A DNA stretch of 64,000 bases from Candidatus Brevefilum sp. (GTDB taxonomy: Bacteria > Chloroflexota > Anaerolineae > Anaerolineales > Anaerolineaceae): positions 112,870-176,869 of the forward strand of contig JAHYJN010000001.1 of the NCBI GenBank assembly GCA_019428905.1, read 5' to 3'. The translations under genes were made by a program, and so were the position numbers. Below, in pieces: positions 42,635 to 51,366 of this stretch. The stretch's first letter is position 1. Each line of letters opens with the position of its first letter. The notes beneath the pieces are model-generated. The model made no database searches. It had not been told where the DNA came from and saw only the letters and a program-made list of their open reading frames with translations.

Positions 42635-43108
42635 ATGCTCAATCAGGCTGAGATCACGACAGCGATCAAATCCATCCCCTGGTTTTTAGACCTCTCTCCC
42701 GAGAGCATTCAACGGTTAAGCGCCACGGCAAATGTGTTAACCTTTGATCAAGGAACGATCCTGTTCAACGAAGGTGAACAGCATCCCTACCTGTATATCG
42801 TCTTAGAGGGAAAAATCCGCTTGGAGAGCTTCGTTCCAGGACGGGGCTCGCTGCCGCTCCTGACCGCCGAATCACTGGATGTGATCAGTTGGTCAAGTCT
42901 GACCCCGGTTGTGCGCCAAAAAACCAGCACAGCCCGTGTGATTGCACCTTCCAGACTGCTGGCGTTTCACGCAGATTCCCTGATGGAATGCTGCGAAGCG
43001 GATTGTGATCTCGGTTTTGTGATCATGCGCCGGCTGGCAAATATCGTCGCCTCCCGGCTGCTCACCCATCGCTTGCATTTACTGGAAATCATCTCTTGCC
43101 AGAAATAA
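42635..43108 (+). CDS. Cyclic-nucleotide-binding-domain protein without DNA-binding domain
   Basis: 157 residues from the ATG at 42635 (AAAGG upstream; a TTG at 42602 is an alternative). It shows a CRP-like effector domain: FDQGTILFNEGEQHPYLYIVLEGKIRLES, then a dimer helix (MRRLANIVASRLLTHRLHLLE). The protein stops there, with no winged helix, so it cannot be a CRP-type DNA-binding regulator alone. The phosphate-binding cassette is not convincing. Its position between protease and hypA suggests a role in hydrogenase maturation or redox sensing. Confidence 0.78.
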   Translation: MLNQAEITTAIKSIPWFLDLSPESIQRLSATANVLTFDQGTILFNEGEQHPYLYIVLEGKIRLESFVPGRGSLPLLTAESLDVISWSSLTPVVRQKTSTARVIAPSRLLAFHADSLMECCEADCDLGFVIMRRLANIVASRLLTHRLHLLEIISCQK

Positions 43109-43156
43109 TCCGCTCAATATCTACTATTTTTATCATAAAAGTAATATAATTATCCA

Positions 43157-43501
43157 ATGCACGAACTATCTGTAACTGAAAGTGTGCTTGAAATTGCCTG
43201 CAAACACGCTGAACAAGCCCAGGCAACCCGGGTAACCGATATCCACCTCGTGATTGGTCGTCTCTCCAGCATTGTAGATGATTCTGTAGCCTTCTATTGG
43301 GATATCATCTCTAAAGACACGTTGTGTGAAAACGCACAGCTGCACTTTAAACGTCTGCCTGCAGAATTGATCTGCCTGGATTGTGACCATCAATACCAGC
43401 TTGAAGATGACCTCATGCCGTGTCCCAACTGCGGTAGTCCCCGTATCCGGGTGCTTTCGGGCGATGAGTTTAATCTGGAAAGTATAGAAATACAAAGGTA
43501 A
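43157..43501 (+). CDS. hypA: Hydrogenase nickel incorporation protein HypA
   Basis: 114 residues. The N-terminal MHELSV, with the Ni-binding His2, and the zinc site CLDC...CPNC (~residues 73-97) are diagnostic. It delivers nickel with HypB to hydrogenase large subunits. There is no visible ribosome-binding site: a TATAAT at 43145-43150 ends 7 nt before the ATG, so the transcript may be leaderless. It starts the hypABFCDE cluster, with a 2-nt gap to hypB. Confidence 0.95.
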   Translation: MHELSVTESVLEIACKHAEQAQATRVTDIHLVIGRLSSIVDDSVAFYWDIISKDTLCENAQLHFKRLPAELICLDCDHQYQLEDDLMPCPNCGSPRIRVLSGDEFNLESIEIQR

Positions 43502-43503
43502 AC

Positions 43504-44169
43504 ATGACTGAAAAACGTATAACCATCGTGGAAAAGATCCTGGATGCAAACGACAGATTGGCAAACGAAAATCGCCGACGATTTGACCTGGCAGAGGTCT
43601 TTTCTATCAACTTGATGGCTTCCCCAGGCGCAGGAAAGACCAGTTTTATCCTGGCCACGATTAATGCCCTGCTGGATGCAAATGTGCAAATTGGTGTTAT
43701 CGAAGGTGACACAGCTCCAGTGACCCTTGATTCCGACAAAATCCTGGCTGCAGGGATGCCCGCAGTCCAAATTAACTCCGGGGGTAATTGTCACCTGGAT
43801 GCGGTGATGATCGATTCCGCGCTGGATCAACTGCCCCTAGAAACCCTCGATTTGGTGATTGTTGAAAATATCGGGAACCTGATCTGCCCTGCTGCGTTTT
43901 ATCTCGGTACACACAGCAACGTCCTCATTGCCAGCGTACCTGAAGGCGATGACAAACCCTACAAATACCCCAATATTTACCGGGGGTTGGATGTGCTCAT
44001 CATCAATAAGACTGACCTCCTGCCATACGTAGATTTTGACATGGATTATTTCCGCCAAGGGGTTGAGATGCTCAACCCGGGTCTTAAGACATTTGCTGTG
44101 TCCTGTAAAACCGGTGAAGGTTTAGAAGATTGGCTGGTGTGGCTGAAGTCGAAATTACCGGCACGCTAA
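43504..44169 (+). CDS. hypB: Hydrogenase nickel incorporation GTPase HypB
   Basis: 221 residues. G1 is SPGAGKTS (~residue 40), G3 region IEGDTAP, G4 INKTDLLPY; the metal-site segment NSGGNCHLDA is conserved. The N-terminal CxxCGC and His-rich nickel-storage stretches of some HypB proteins are absent. It acts with HypA in GTP-dependent nickel insertion into the precursor of both hydrogenases here. Confidence 0.95.
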   Translation: MTEKRITIVEKILDANDRLANENRRRFDLAEVFSINLMASPGAGKTSFILATINALLDANVQIGVIEGDTAPVTLDSDKILAAGMPAVQINSGGNCHLDAVMIDSALDQLPLETLDLVIVENIGNLICPAAFYLGTHSNVLIASVPEGDDKPYKYPNIYRGLDVLIINKTDLLPYVDFDMDYFRQGVEMLNPGLKTFAVSCKTGEGLEDWLVWLKSKLPAR

Positions 44170-44180
44170 CCTCAACGACC

Positions 44181-46475
44181 ATGGTATCTGTCAGCCGTCA
44201 TATTCACATCAACGGCATTGTCCAGGGGGTTGGATTCCGCCCATTTATTTACAACCTGGCGCTAATCCACAACCTGAAAGGCTGGGTTAGGAACTCCGCC
44301 AGTGGCGTGGATATCGAAGTTACCGGCACTGAGGACGAACTGAACGCTTTCCTGGCTGCGATACCGCAATCTGCGCCGCCCCTGGCACAAATAGATGCCA
44401 TTAACACCCAGGAAATTGAACTGTCTGTGTTTGATAGCTTCAACATCATCCACAGCCAAAACCAGCCCAGTGATTTTATCCCGATTTCTCCAGATATGGG
44501 CGTTTGCAAAGATTGCCAATCAGAGCTGTTTGACCCCCAGGATCGCCGGTACCGCTACCCCTTCATCAATTGCACAAATTGCGGCCCGCGTTTTTCAATC
44601 ATCCAAGACATCCCCTACGATCGCCCTAAAACAACCATGTCCGGCTTCGCTATGTGCCCGGATTGTTTGGCTGAATATGAAAATCCTCGCGACCGCCGCT
44701 TTCATGCCCAACCTGTTGCCTGTCCCGTTTGTGGACCCCAAGTTTGGCTGGAGGTCTCGCCGGGTGTGCGCCAGTATGAGAAGGAAGAGGCCATCCAGGG
44801 TGCCCGTCAAATGATAGCGGAAGGAAAAATCCTGGCTGTCAAAGGTCTGGGCGGGTTTCACCTGGTATGTGATGCCACAAATCATGTAGCCGTCGACCAG
44901 CTTCGGATCAGAAAACAGCGCCCAGCCAAGCCCTTTGCGTTGATGGCATTCGATTTAGAGACCATTCGGAAGTATATCCACCTCACACCCGCTGCCGAAT
45001 CACTGCTCTCCAGTCCCCAGGCGCCCATTGTATTAATGCCCAGTATACCAGGTACAGAAATAGCCACAAGCGTGGCACCGGGTAACAAGACATTGGGATT
45101 CATGCTCCCCTACACCCCTTTACACCAACTACTGCTGGAGCCTGCGCCTGGTTATCCCAGCGCGCTGGTCATGACCAGCGGGAACCTATCTGAAGAACCG
45201 GTCATCCATCAGAACCAGGTCGCACGTGATAAGCTGGCAGGAATCGTGGATGCCTTCCTGATGCACGACCGCCCCATCCAACGGCGGATTGATGATTCCG
45301 TGTTCACAGTGGTTGAAGAACAACCCTATCCAATCCGCCGAGCCAGGGGCTACGCGCCTAACCCGATCCGCTTATCCTACGACACCCCCGAAATACTGGC
45401 CGCCGGCCCAGAGATGAAAAACACCTTTTGCCTTACACGCGAAAAATACGCATTCATCAGCCATTACATCGGTGAGATGGAAAACTGGGAAACCTATCAA
45501 GACTATCAAACAGCGATCACCGATTACGAACACCTTTTTCGTATTCATCCCAAAGCAATCGGCTACGATCTTCATCCCGATTACATGGCTACAAAATTCG
45601 CCCTGGAGAGATCTGGGACAGAAAACCTTAAAGCCGATCCGATCCAGCATCACCATGCCCATTTAGCTGCTTGTATGGCTGAACATGGCATCAACCCTGA
45701 AGAGCAAATTGCAGGGTTGATCTTCGACGGCACCGGATACGGTGCCGACCGCACTATCTGGGGCGGTGAGGTGCTGGTTGGAAATTGTTTGGATTATGAA
45801 CGCGCTTATTACCTCAAACCCGTCCCATTACCGGGCGGCGATCTGACAATCCGCAAACCAGCCCGCATGGCCTTGAGCACCCTGTGGGCATATCAGCTGC
45901 CATGGCGAGCGAATTTAGCGCCGGTTCAAAACCTTTCAGAGATGGAAATCAACATCTTAAGCACCCAACTAAAAAACCGGGTCAACACCCCACTCACCTC
46001 CAGCATGGGCCGCCTGTTCGACGCCGTCTCTGCCTTAATCGGTGTACGCATGGAAATCTCCTACGAAGCGCAGGCCGCGATTGAGTTGGAAGCGTTGGCG
46101 GATGCAGATGAATTGGGGTATTATCCATGGCGGTTAGCTGGCCCAGTGATTGATATGGGTAGTGTGCTGAAAGCGATCCTGGATGACCTGTCACAGGCGG
46201 TTCCCCAGTCGCTTATCTCAGCCCGCTTTCATAATACGATTGCACAGCTGTCACTGGGAATCGCCCAAGCGATCCGTGCGGCGCAAGGCATCCAACAGGT
46301 CGCGCTTTCCGGCGGCGTGTGGCAAAACCTGTATCTGCTCAATCGAACCTTATCTTTGCTGCGGCAAGACGGGTTTTTACCACTGGTCCACCACAGCACA
46401 CCAGCCAACGATGAATGCGTCTCGTTAGGGCAGGCAATCATCACCGCTTATCAGTATCAACACAAAAAGGAGTAA
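44181..46475 (+). CDS. hypF: Carbamoyltransferase HypF
   Basis: 764 residues from the ATG at 44181; a TTG at 44130 inside hypB would add 17 residues. Domains in order: acylphosphatase (VQGVGFRPFIYNLA, near residue 15), two zinc fingers (CKDC...CTNC and CPDC...CPVC, ~110-185), a YrdC-like domain (~residues 205-390; KGLGGFHLVCDA) and a Kae1-like domain with HHHAHLAACMAEHG (~500). It makes the thiocarbamate on HypE from carbamoyl phosphate, the cyanide precursor for the NiFe site. Confidence 0.95.
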   Translation: MVSVSRHIHINGIVQGVGFRPFIYNLALIHNLKGWVRNSASGVDIEVTGTEDELNAFLAAIPQSAPPLAQIDAINTQEIELSVFDSFNIIHSQNQPSDFIPISPDMGVCKDCQSELFDPQDRRYRYPFINCTNCGPRFSIIQDIPYDRPKTTMSGFAMCPDCLAEYENPRDRRFHAQPVACPVCGPQVWLEVSPGVRQYEKEEAIQGARQMIAEGKILAVKGLGGFHLVCDATNHVAVDQLRIRKQRPAKPFALMAFDLETIRKYIHLTPAAESLLSSPQAPIVLMPSIPGTEIATSVAPGNKTLGFMLPYTPLHQLLLEPAPGYPSALVMTSGNLSEEPVIHQNQVARDKLAGIVDAFLMHDRPIQRRIDDSVFTVVEEQPYPIRRARGYAPNPIRLSYDTPEILAAGPEMKNTFCLTREKYAFISHYIGEMENWETYQDYQTAITDYEHLFRIHPKAIGYDLHPDYMATKFALERSGTENLKADPIQHHHAHLAACMAEHGINPEEQIAGLIFDGTGYGADRTIWGGEVLVGNCLDYERAYYLKPVPLPGGDLTIRKPARMALSTLWAYQLPWRANLAPVQNLSEMEINILSTQLKNRVNTPLTSSMGRLFDAVSALIGVRMEISYEAQAAIELEALADADELGYYPWRLAGPVIDMGSVLKAILDDLSQAVPQSLISARFHNTIAQLSLGIAQAIRAAQGIQQVALSGGVWQNLYLLNRTLSLLRQDGFLPLVHHSTPANDECVSLGQAIITAYQYQHKKE

Positions 46476-46478
46476 GGT

Positions 46479-46736
46479 ATGTGCCTCGGTATACCTGGCA
46501 AAATTCAAGAAATTTACGATGATCACGGTACCAAAATGGCAAAAGTCGACTTTGGCGGCGTCAGCCGTGAAGTGTGCATTGAGGTCATCCCGGAAGCAAA
46601 ACCGGGCGATTGGACCATTATCCACGCGGGTTTTGCCTTAAACTTACTCAGCGAAGAGGAAGCACAAGAAACCCTGGATATCCTGCAGCAAATGGCTGAG
46701 CTGGCCGATGATGAGGACATGTATCATGCCAGTTGA
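46479..46736 (+). CDS. hypC: Hydrogenase assembly chaperone HypC
   Basis: 85 residues with the invariant N-terminus MCLGIPGKI; Cys2 binds the Fe(CN)2CO unit with HypD. The acidic C-terminus is normal. AGGAG lies before the ATG, and it overlaps hypD by 11 nt. With one hypC for two large subunits, the chaperone may be shared. Confidence 0.95.
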   Translation: MCLGIPGKIQEIYDDHGTKMAKVDFGGVSREVCIEVIPEAKPGDWTIIHAGFALNLLSEEEAQETLDILQQMAELADDEDMYHAS

Positions 46737-47835
46737 AAGTGGTTTACCTGAATTTCTTTCAGGTTACCGCGACGTTGAGCGGGTCAAACGTGTCATTGAC
46801 CTTATCCAACAACGAACACGCCAGCCCTGGACACTGATGGAAATTTGCGGCGGTCAGACCCATGCCATCATGCAATACGGACTGGATCAGCTTCTTCCCG
46901 ATGAAATTGAGCTGGTGCATGGACCCGGCTGTCCGGTATGCGTAACCTCACTGGCATTAATCGACCAAGGTTTGTGGATTGCCCAGCAACCAGATGTGAT
47001 CTTTACCTCGTTTGGCGATATGCTGCGGGTTCCCGGCTCTAACGGCGACCTGTTTTCAGTGCGCGCCGCCGGAGGTCAGGTGCGCGTGGTCTACTCACCC
47101 ATGGACGCGGTTAAAATTGCCGTGGCTAACCCGGATAAACGAGTTGTCTTTTTTGCGATTGGCTTTGAAACAACCGCCCCCGCCAACGCCATGGCCGTGA
47201 TTCAAGCGGAGAAATTGGGCTTAAAAAACTTCTCCATCTTGCCCGCCAACGTCCTTGTCCCGCCAGCCATGCATGCCATCCTTTCCAGCCCCGGCAACCG
47301 CATTCAAGGCTTTTTGGCAGCCGGCCACGTCTGCGCGGTGATGGGCTATTGGGAATATCCCCCCATTGCAGAACGCTACCAGGTGCCGATGGCTGTCACC
47401 GGTTTTGAACCCGTTGACCTGCTCAGTGGCATTTATCAAACCATCGACATGCTCGAATCCGGCCGGGTTGCTGTCGAAAATGCTTATCCACGGGCTGTAA
47501 CCTTTGAAGGAAACCAGGCTGCACAAAAATTGATCTTTCAGGTATTTGAACCAGTTGACCGCAATTGGCGTGGGATTGGGACAATCCCAAACAGTGGTTA
47601 TGGCTTACGAAAAGCGTACCAGGCATTTGACGCTGCACTACACTTTGACACCGGCAACATCCAAACGGCTGAATCGTCGATATGTATCGCGGGACAGGTT
47701 CTGCAGGGCACCAAAAAGCCGTTTGAATGCCCGGCATTCGGAACTTTATGCACGCCTCAGAACCCACTTGGCGCACCCATGGTTTCTTCTGAAGGGGCAT
47801 GTGCCGCTTATTATCTCTACAAAAGGGGCTCATAA
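46726..47835 (+). CDS. hypD: Hydrogenase Fe-cofactor assembly protein HypD
   Basis: 369 residues from the ATG at 46726 (GAGGA 9 nt upstream), overlapping hypC. Conserved motifs: [11 protein letters not shown] (~residue 35), GPGCPVC (~66) and, near the C-terminus, the [4Fe-4S] and redox cysteines ([26 protein letters not shown]). It is the scaffold on which the Fe(CN)2CO group is built with HypC and HypE. Confidence 0.95.
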   Translation: MPVESGLPEFLSGYRDVERVKRVIDLIQQRTRQPWTLMEICGGQTHAIMQYGLDQLLPDEIELVHGPGCPVCVTSLALIDQGLWIAQQPDVIFTSFGDMLRVPGSNGDLFSVRAAGGQVRVVYSPMDAVKIAVANPDKRVVFFAIGFETTAPANAMAVIQAEKLGLKNFSILPANVLVPPAMHAILSSPGNRIQGFLAAGHVCAVMGYWEYPPIAERYQVPMAVTGFEPVDLLSGIYQTIDMLESGRVAVENAYPRAVTFEGNQAAQKLIFQVFEPVDRNWRGIGTIPNSGYGLRKAYQAFDAALHFDTGNIQTAESSICIAGQVLQGTKKPFECPAFGTLCTPQNPLGAPMVSSEGACAAYYLYKRGS

Positions 47836-48911
47836 TGGAACAGGATCAAAAACAACCCCGCCAGGTTCAGGGTTTGAGCTGCCCTCTGCCGCATACGCAT
47901 ACCGAAACCGTGGTGATTGGCCACGGCAGCGGTGGTTCGATGACGCAAGACTTGATCCGCAGCATTTTTCAATCACAAATTGGTAACGAGATTCTGGCTG
48001 AAGGCAATGACGCGGCCAGGCTGCAGTTATTTAGTCATGGTGAGCAGCTGGCAGTTTCCACCGATTCCCATGTCGTATCCCCCTTGTTTTTCCCGGGCGG
48101 CGATATCGGTCGCCTGGCAGTTTCAGGCACCGTGAATGATGTCGCTATGCTCGGCGCGCATCCCGCCTTCCTCACAGCCGGATTTATTCTCGAGGAAGGC
48201 TTTCCCATGGCGGACCTGAACCGCATCATCAAGTCGATTGCAGACACTTGCCGTGAAGCCGGTGTGCAGATCATTGCCGGGGATACCAAAGTGGTTGAAA
48301 AGGGCAAAGCTGATGGCATCTACATCAACACCGCTGGCTTGGGGCTGATTCCGGAAGGCCGGAAAATTGGCGGTCAATTTGCCAAACCCGGTGATGCTGT
48401 TCTGATCTCCGGTACACTGGGCGAACACTCCATTGCTGTTTTAGAGGCCCGGGGAGAGTTAGGGTTTGAATCCGGGATTCAATCCGATGTGGCACCCCTC
48501 AACCACATGCTAGAAGACCTCTTGGCTGCAGTCCCGGATGTGCATGTCCTGCGAGATCCAACACGAGGCGGGTTGGCCACCAGCCTGAACGAAATCGCCT
48601 GCCAGAGCCAAGTCAGCATCCACCTCACTGAAGGAGCAATTCCTGTGCAGCCCAATGTGCGCATCGCTTGCGAGATGCTGGGGTTCGACCCCCTCTACCT
48701 GGCAAATGAAGGCAAAGTGATCATCATCCTGCCTGAAGAACACGTTGAACTAGCACTAAATATCGTTCGTGCATCACCCTATGGAAAATATGCTGCCCGC
48801 ATCGGTAGGATATCGGAAGAAAACCCGGGTCGGGTGTTGCTCCATACCGCTTTTGGGACCACCCGTCTATTGAGCATGCTCGCTGGTGAAATCCTGCCCA
48901 GAATCTGCTGA
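47835..48911 (+). CDS. hypE: Hydrogenase maturation protein HypE
   Basis: 358 residues from the ATG at 47835, sharing one base with the hypD stop (TAATG). The AIR-synthase/SelD-like fold is shown by GHGSGGSMTQDLI, STDSHVVSP and GTVNDVAMLGA. The C-terminus ends PRIC, the Cys that receives the carbamoyl group from HypF and dehydrates it to thiocyanate. This C-terminus separates it from selenophosphate synthetase. It is the last hyp gene. Confidence 0.95.
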   Translation: MEQDQKQPRQVQGLSCPLPHTHTETVVIGHGSGGSMTQDLIRSIFQSQIGNEILAEGNDAARLQLFSHGEQLAVSTDSHVVSPLFFPGGDIGRLAVSGTVNDVAMLGAHPAFLTAGFILEEGFPMADLNRIIKSIADTCREAGVQIIAGDTKVVEKGKADGIYINTAGLGLIPEGRKIGGQFAKPGDAVLISGTLGEHSIAVLEARGELGFESGIQSDVAPLNHMLEDLLAAVPDVHVLRDPTRGGLATSLNEIACQSQVSIHLTEGAIPVQPNVRIACEMLGFDPLYLANEGKVIIILPEEHVELALNIVRASPYGKYAARIGRISEENPGRVLLHTAFGTTRLLSMLAGEILPRIC

Positions 48912-49009
48912 CCGCTTGACCATAAACCACCTTTTCTACTATACTTATCGGCGTCTTAAACCATTAATAAGAGGTAACTACTCAGCATCCGTGAGATTAG
49001 GGGGGTGAT

Positions 49010-49114
49010 ATGGCAGAGAAACCGCCACACCCCACTTCCCACCCTTTAGAGCAGTTACAGAAAGAGGATCTAAATGAAAATTTCATACCAGGAAACATCC
49101 AACGATTTACTTAA
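49010..49114 (+). CDS. Possible 34-codon leader peptide
   Basis: A GGGGGGTG stretch precedes an ATG at 49010 that opens 34 codons (MAEKPPHPTSHPLEQLQ...) ending inside the following methyltransferase gene in another frame. The ribosome-binding site is good, but nothing in the peptide is recognisable. It could be a translational leader or chance. Confidence 0.25.
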   Translation: MAEKPPHPTSHPLEQLQKEDLNENFIPGNIQRFT

Positions 49115-49874
49115 ACGCATCAACATTCATGATCAGTACGGTGCCCGTGATATTGATAAGTGGATGTTGGATGTCTTACCCCTCAAACAGGGTATGCGCA
49201 TCCTAGATGTGGGCTGTGGTGCAGGAAAGCAATGTTTTTCCTACCTGGCTCAACTCAGCGGAAAAGCAGACATTACCGGCACCGATGTCTCCGATGAATT
49301 ATTGGCCAAAGCAGAGGAAGAAAACGCGAAATTAGGCCATCGGGTTACCTTTCAAAAGATGGATTTCAACCAGGCTTTTCCATTCCCAGATGAGTCCTTC
49401 GACCTCGTCTCCTGCTCCTTTGCCATTTATTATGCTGAAGACATCCCCTTTACCATTCAAGAGATGTACCGCGTATTGAAACCCGGCGGACATCTCTTCA
49501 CCACCGGCCCCATGCCCGAAAACAAACAGATGTTTTACGACATCATCCGCGAAGCAACCGGCAAAACCATCCCCCCCATGCCAGGCAGCTCGCGCTATGC
49601 CAGCGAAATCCTGGATTCAATCAAGTCGGTTTTCTCACAGGTCGATGTGCACATCTTTGAAAACCCTCTCACCTTCCCTGAGGTTGACCCCTTCATCACC
49701 TATACCCAGGCTTCACTGTCTGAGGACCGCTTATTGTGGAATACATTTTTCCAAACCAAACAAGATTTTGCAGACATCATGCAAAACATCACCAAGGTCG
49801 CTGACCAATGGCACAAGCGCGATGGTCGCCTGGTCATGACCAAAGTTGTAGGCGGCTTCCTGGGGATAAAGTAG
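49074..49874 (+). CDS. Class I SAM-dependent methyltransferase
   Basis: 266 residues. The SAM-binding motif I is ILDVGCGAGKQC (~residue 43), followed by acidic GTDVSDELLAKA and the post-motif FDLVSCSFAIYYAED; YRVLKPGGHLF is motif III. AGAGG lies before the ATG. It precedes a LmbE-type deacetylase by 6 nt, so a pathway modifying an N-acetylated sugar or metabolite is possible. Substrate unknown. Confidence 0.85.
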   Translation: MKISYQETSNDLLKRINIHDQYGARDIDKWMLDVLPLKQGMRILDVGCGAGKQCFSYLAQLSGKADITGTDVSDELLAKAEEENAKLGHRVTFQKMDFNQAFPFPDESFDLVSCSFAIYYAEDIPFTIQEMYRVLKPGGHLFTTGPMPENKQMFYDIIREATGKTIPPMPGSSRYASEILDSIKSVFSQVDVHIFENPLTFPEVDPFITYTQASLSEDRLLWNTFFQTKQDFADIMQNITKVADQWHKRDGRLVMTKVVGGFLGIK

Positions 49875-49880
49875 GCTCCG

Positions 49881-50534
49881 ATGAATCACAACATGACCTT
49901 TTTTGGCGAAACCCTGTTATTTATCGGGGCTCACCCGGATGATATTGAATTGGGATGCGGCGCCCTTATCTCGGATATCAAAGACCAAACCCGCATTATC
50001 TGTGTGACTTTATCCGATAACCAAGATAACCCTTTACATAAAAATCTCGTCCCTGAGCACCATGCCAGCATGGCGATTTTGGGTGTCATGCCGGAGTACA
50101 TAATCCTGCATAACTTTACCACCCGCCGGCTGAAAGAAGCCCGCCAGGAAATCCTTGAAGTGATGATTGACCTCAAGAATCGCTATCATCCCGAGGTGGT
50201 GTTTGTTCACACGGCACGTGACATTCATCAAGATCATCAGACAGTTACCGAGGAGGCGTTGCGCGCTTTTCGCGGAACGACATTGCTGGGATTTGATGTG
50301 TTACGCTCTTCATATGGTTTCTTCCCTGATTTTCTTGTAGAAGTTTCTGAAGCAGGCGTTCAGACCAAAATTCGTGCCCTCCAAGCGTATCAAACCTATG
50401 CAGATAAGTATTACTTCGATGAGAACATTATCCACGCCACAGCTATCCGCCACGGCGCGCTTGCTGAACGGCCTTTCGCCGAAGGATTCGACATCCTCAG
50501 GATTGTCGGACAATTTGGTGAAATGGAATTTTAA
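49881..50534 (+). CDS. PIG-L/LmbE-family zinc N-deacetylase
   Basis: 217 residues. The zinc motif AHPDDIELGCG (~residue 15) and the HTARDIHQDHQTV site (~112) are the two metal-binding stretches of PIG-L deacetylases. These enzymes deacetylate N-acetylglucosamine conjugates. It is coupled with the methyltransferase upstream and ends at a terminator shared with the convergent Rieske gene. Confidence 0.88.
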   Translation: MNHNMTFFGETLLFIGAHPDDIELGCGALISDIKDQTRIICVTLSDNQDNPLHKNLVPEHHASMAILGVMPEYIILHNFTTRRLKEARQEILEVMIDLKNRYHPEVVFVHTARDIHQDHQTVTEEALRAFRGTTLLGFDVLRSSYGFFPDFLVEVSEAGVQTKIRALQAYQTYADKYYFDENIIHATAIRHGALAERPFAEGFDILRIVGQFGEMEF

Positions 50535-50535
50535 A

Positions 50536-50566
50536 AAACCAACGGCTGCTTCCGCAGCCGTTGGTT
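50536..50566. terminator. Bidirectional terminator between deacetylase and Rieske genes
   Basis: AACCAACGGCTGC and GCAGCCGTTGGTT form a 13-bp perfect stem with loop TTCC, with A-rich sequence (AAAAAA) on one flank serving as T-run for the minus-strand genes. Confidence 0.85.
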
Positions 50567-50571
50567 GTGCG

Positions 50572-50892
50572 TTATTCTGCAACCCCAATCTCAAACATCC
50601 CGTCTTTAACGCGAATCGGGTAAGCATGTACGCTTTGGACAGCGGGTAAAGTCAGTACCTTCCCGGTCCGAATATCAAAACGAGCACCGTGACGCGGGCA
50701 AATGATTTCACAGCCTTCGACCTCACCCTCACCCAAAGGACCATCATCATGGGTGCAGACGTCGTCAATCGCGTAATACGCCCCTGCCAGGTTGAAAATT
50801 ACCACCGGCTTATCATCCAAATCGATCAGCAAACGTTCACCAGCTGGCAAATCAGCGATGCTGCAAACCTGATAAAACTGAATCTGATCCAT
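50572..50892 (-). CDS. Rieske-type [2Fe-2S] ferredoxin
   Basis: 106 residues from the ATG at 50892; an upstream in-frame start at 50934 lies in a hairpin and was not used. The Rieske ligands are CTHDDGPL and CPRHGARFD (CxH...CxxH). No membrane helix, so a soluble NirD/BphF-like ferredoxin. It is the last gene of the minus-strand suf group, after a hairpin at 50916-50941; such small Rieske proteins are often found with SufBCD. Confidence 0.88.
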   Translation of the reverse strand: MDQIQFYQVCSIADLPAGERLLIDLDDKPVVIFNLAGAYYAIDDVCTHDDGPLGEGEVEGCEIICPRHGARFDIRTGKVLTLPAVQSVHAYPIRVKDGMFEIGVAE

Positions 50893-50915
50893 ATCTCTAA
50901 CTTTCCATAGAAAAC

Positions 50916-50941
50916 AGCGGTTGTCAACAATCACAACCGCT
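50916..50941. terminator. Hairpin between small unknown gene and Rieske gene
   Basis: AGCGGTTGT and ACAACCGCT pair over 9 bp with an 8-nt loop. On the minus strand it is followed by TTTTCTATGG. It may weakly terminate or protect the upstream message. Confidence 0.55.
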
Positions 50942-50959
50942 GAATATTACGCAAACAAA

Positions 50960-51253
50960 TTAATAAATTTGATATCCCGTGGGACGGGTTGTATCCTTTT
51001 TGGCTTGCCTGAGGTGTTTCGAATCAAATGGGAACCACAAAATGTGATCCGGTACCATCCAACCATCAGTCAGATATACATTCGTGCGAAATTGTACGGC
51101 AACCATTTTGTCGTCCACCTGGACAACGATCCCCCTCACCCAATCACGAATGCGTTCACCATTTTTCTCGTGATCGCAAAACACTTCAACAGAATCACCC
51201 ACCTGATACATGATTTCTTCATCGGGTGGTCTCATAAATGGTGATTTGGCCAT
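50960..51253 (-). CDS. Small unknown protein in the suf group
   Basis: 97 residues from the ATG at 51253, with GGAGG just upstream. The sequence has an SH3-barrel look: YQVGDSVEVFCDHEKNGERIRDWVRGIVVQVDDKMVAVQF, rich in alternating hydrophobic residues, ending in a basic tail. No cysteine pair or known catalytic motif. It lies between sufD and the Rieske gene. I do not recognise a named family. Confidence 0.65.
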   Translation of the reverse strand: MAKSPFMRPPDEEIMYQVGDSVEVFCDHEKNGERIRDWVRGIVVQVDDKMVAVQFRTNVYLTDGWMVPDHILWFPFDSKHLRQAKKDTTRPTGYQIY

Positions 51254-51366
51254 CAATCCTCCGGAGTGGTAATTCTTTGAAAGCGGTAAATTAAAAACTC
51301 AACTATGTATTGTAGCAGAAATGGTCTGAATTTTCTATAAGCGGAACATATGAATTGTCAAAGGTG

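Noticed and set aside
44130..44180. Longer HypF starting at TTG within hypB
   Set aside because: The added 17 residues do not look like the family N-terminus, and the ATG at 44181 begins just before the acylphosphatase domain.
47835..48911. Selenophosphate synthetase (SelD), which would support the selenoprotein idea
   Set aside because: The fold is shared, but the C-terminus ends PRIC and the gene sits in a hyp operon, so it is HypE.
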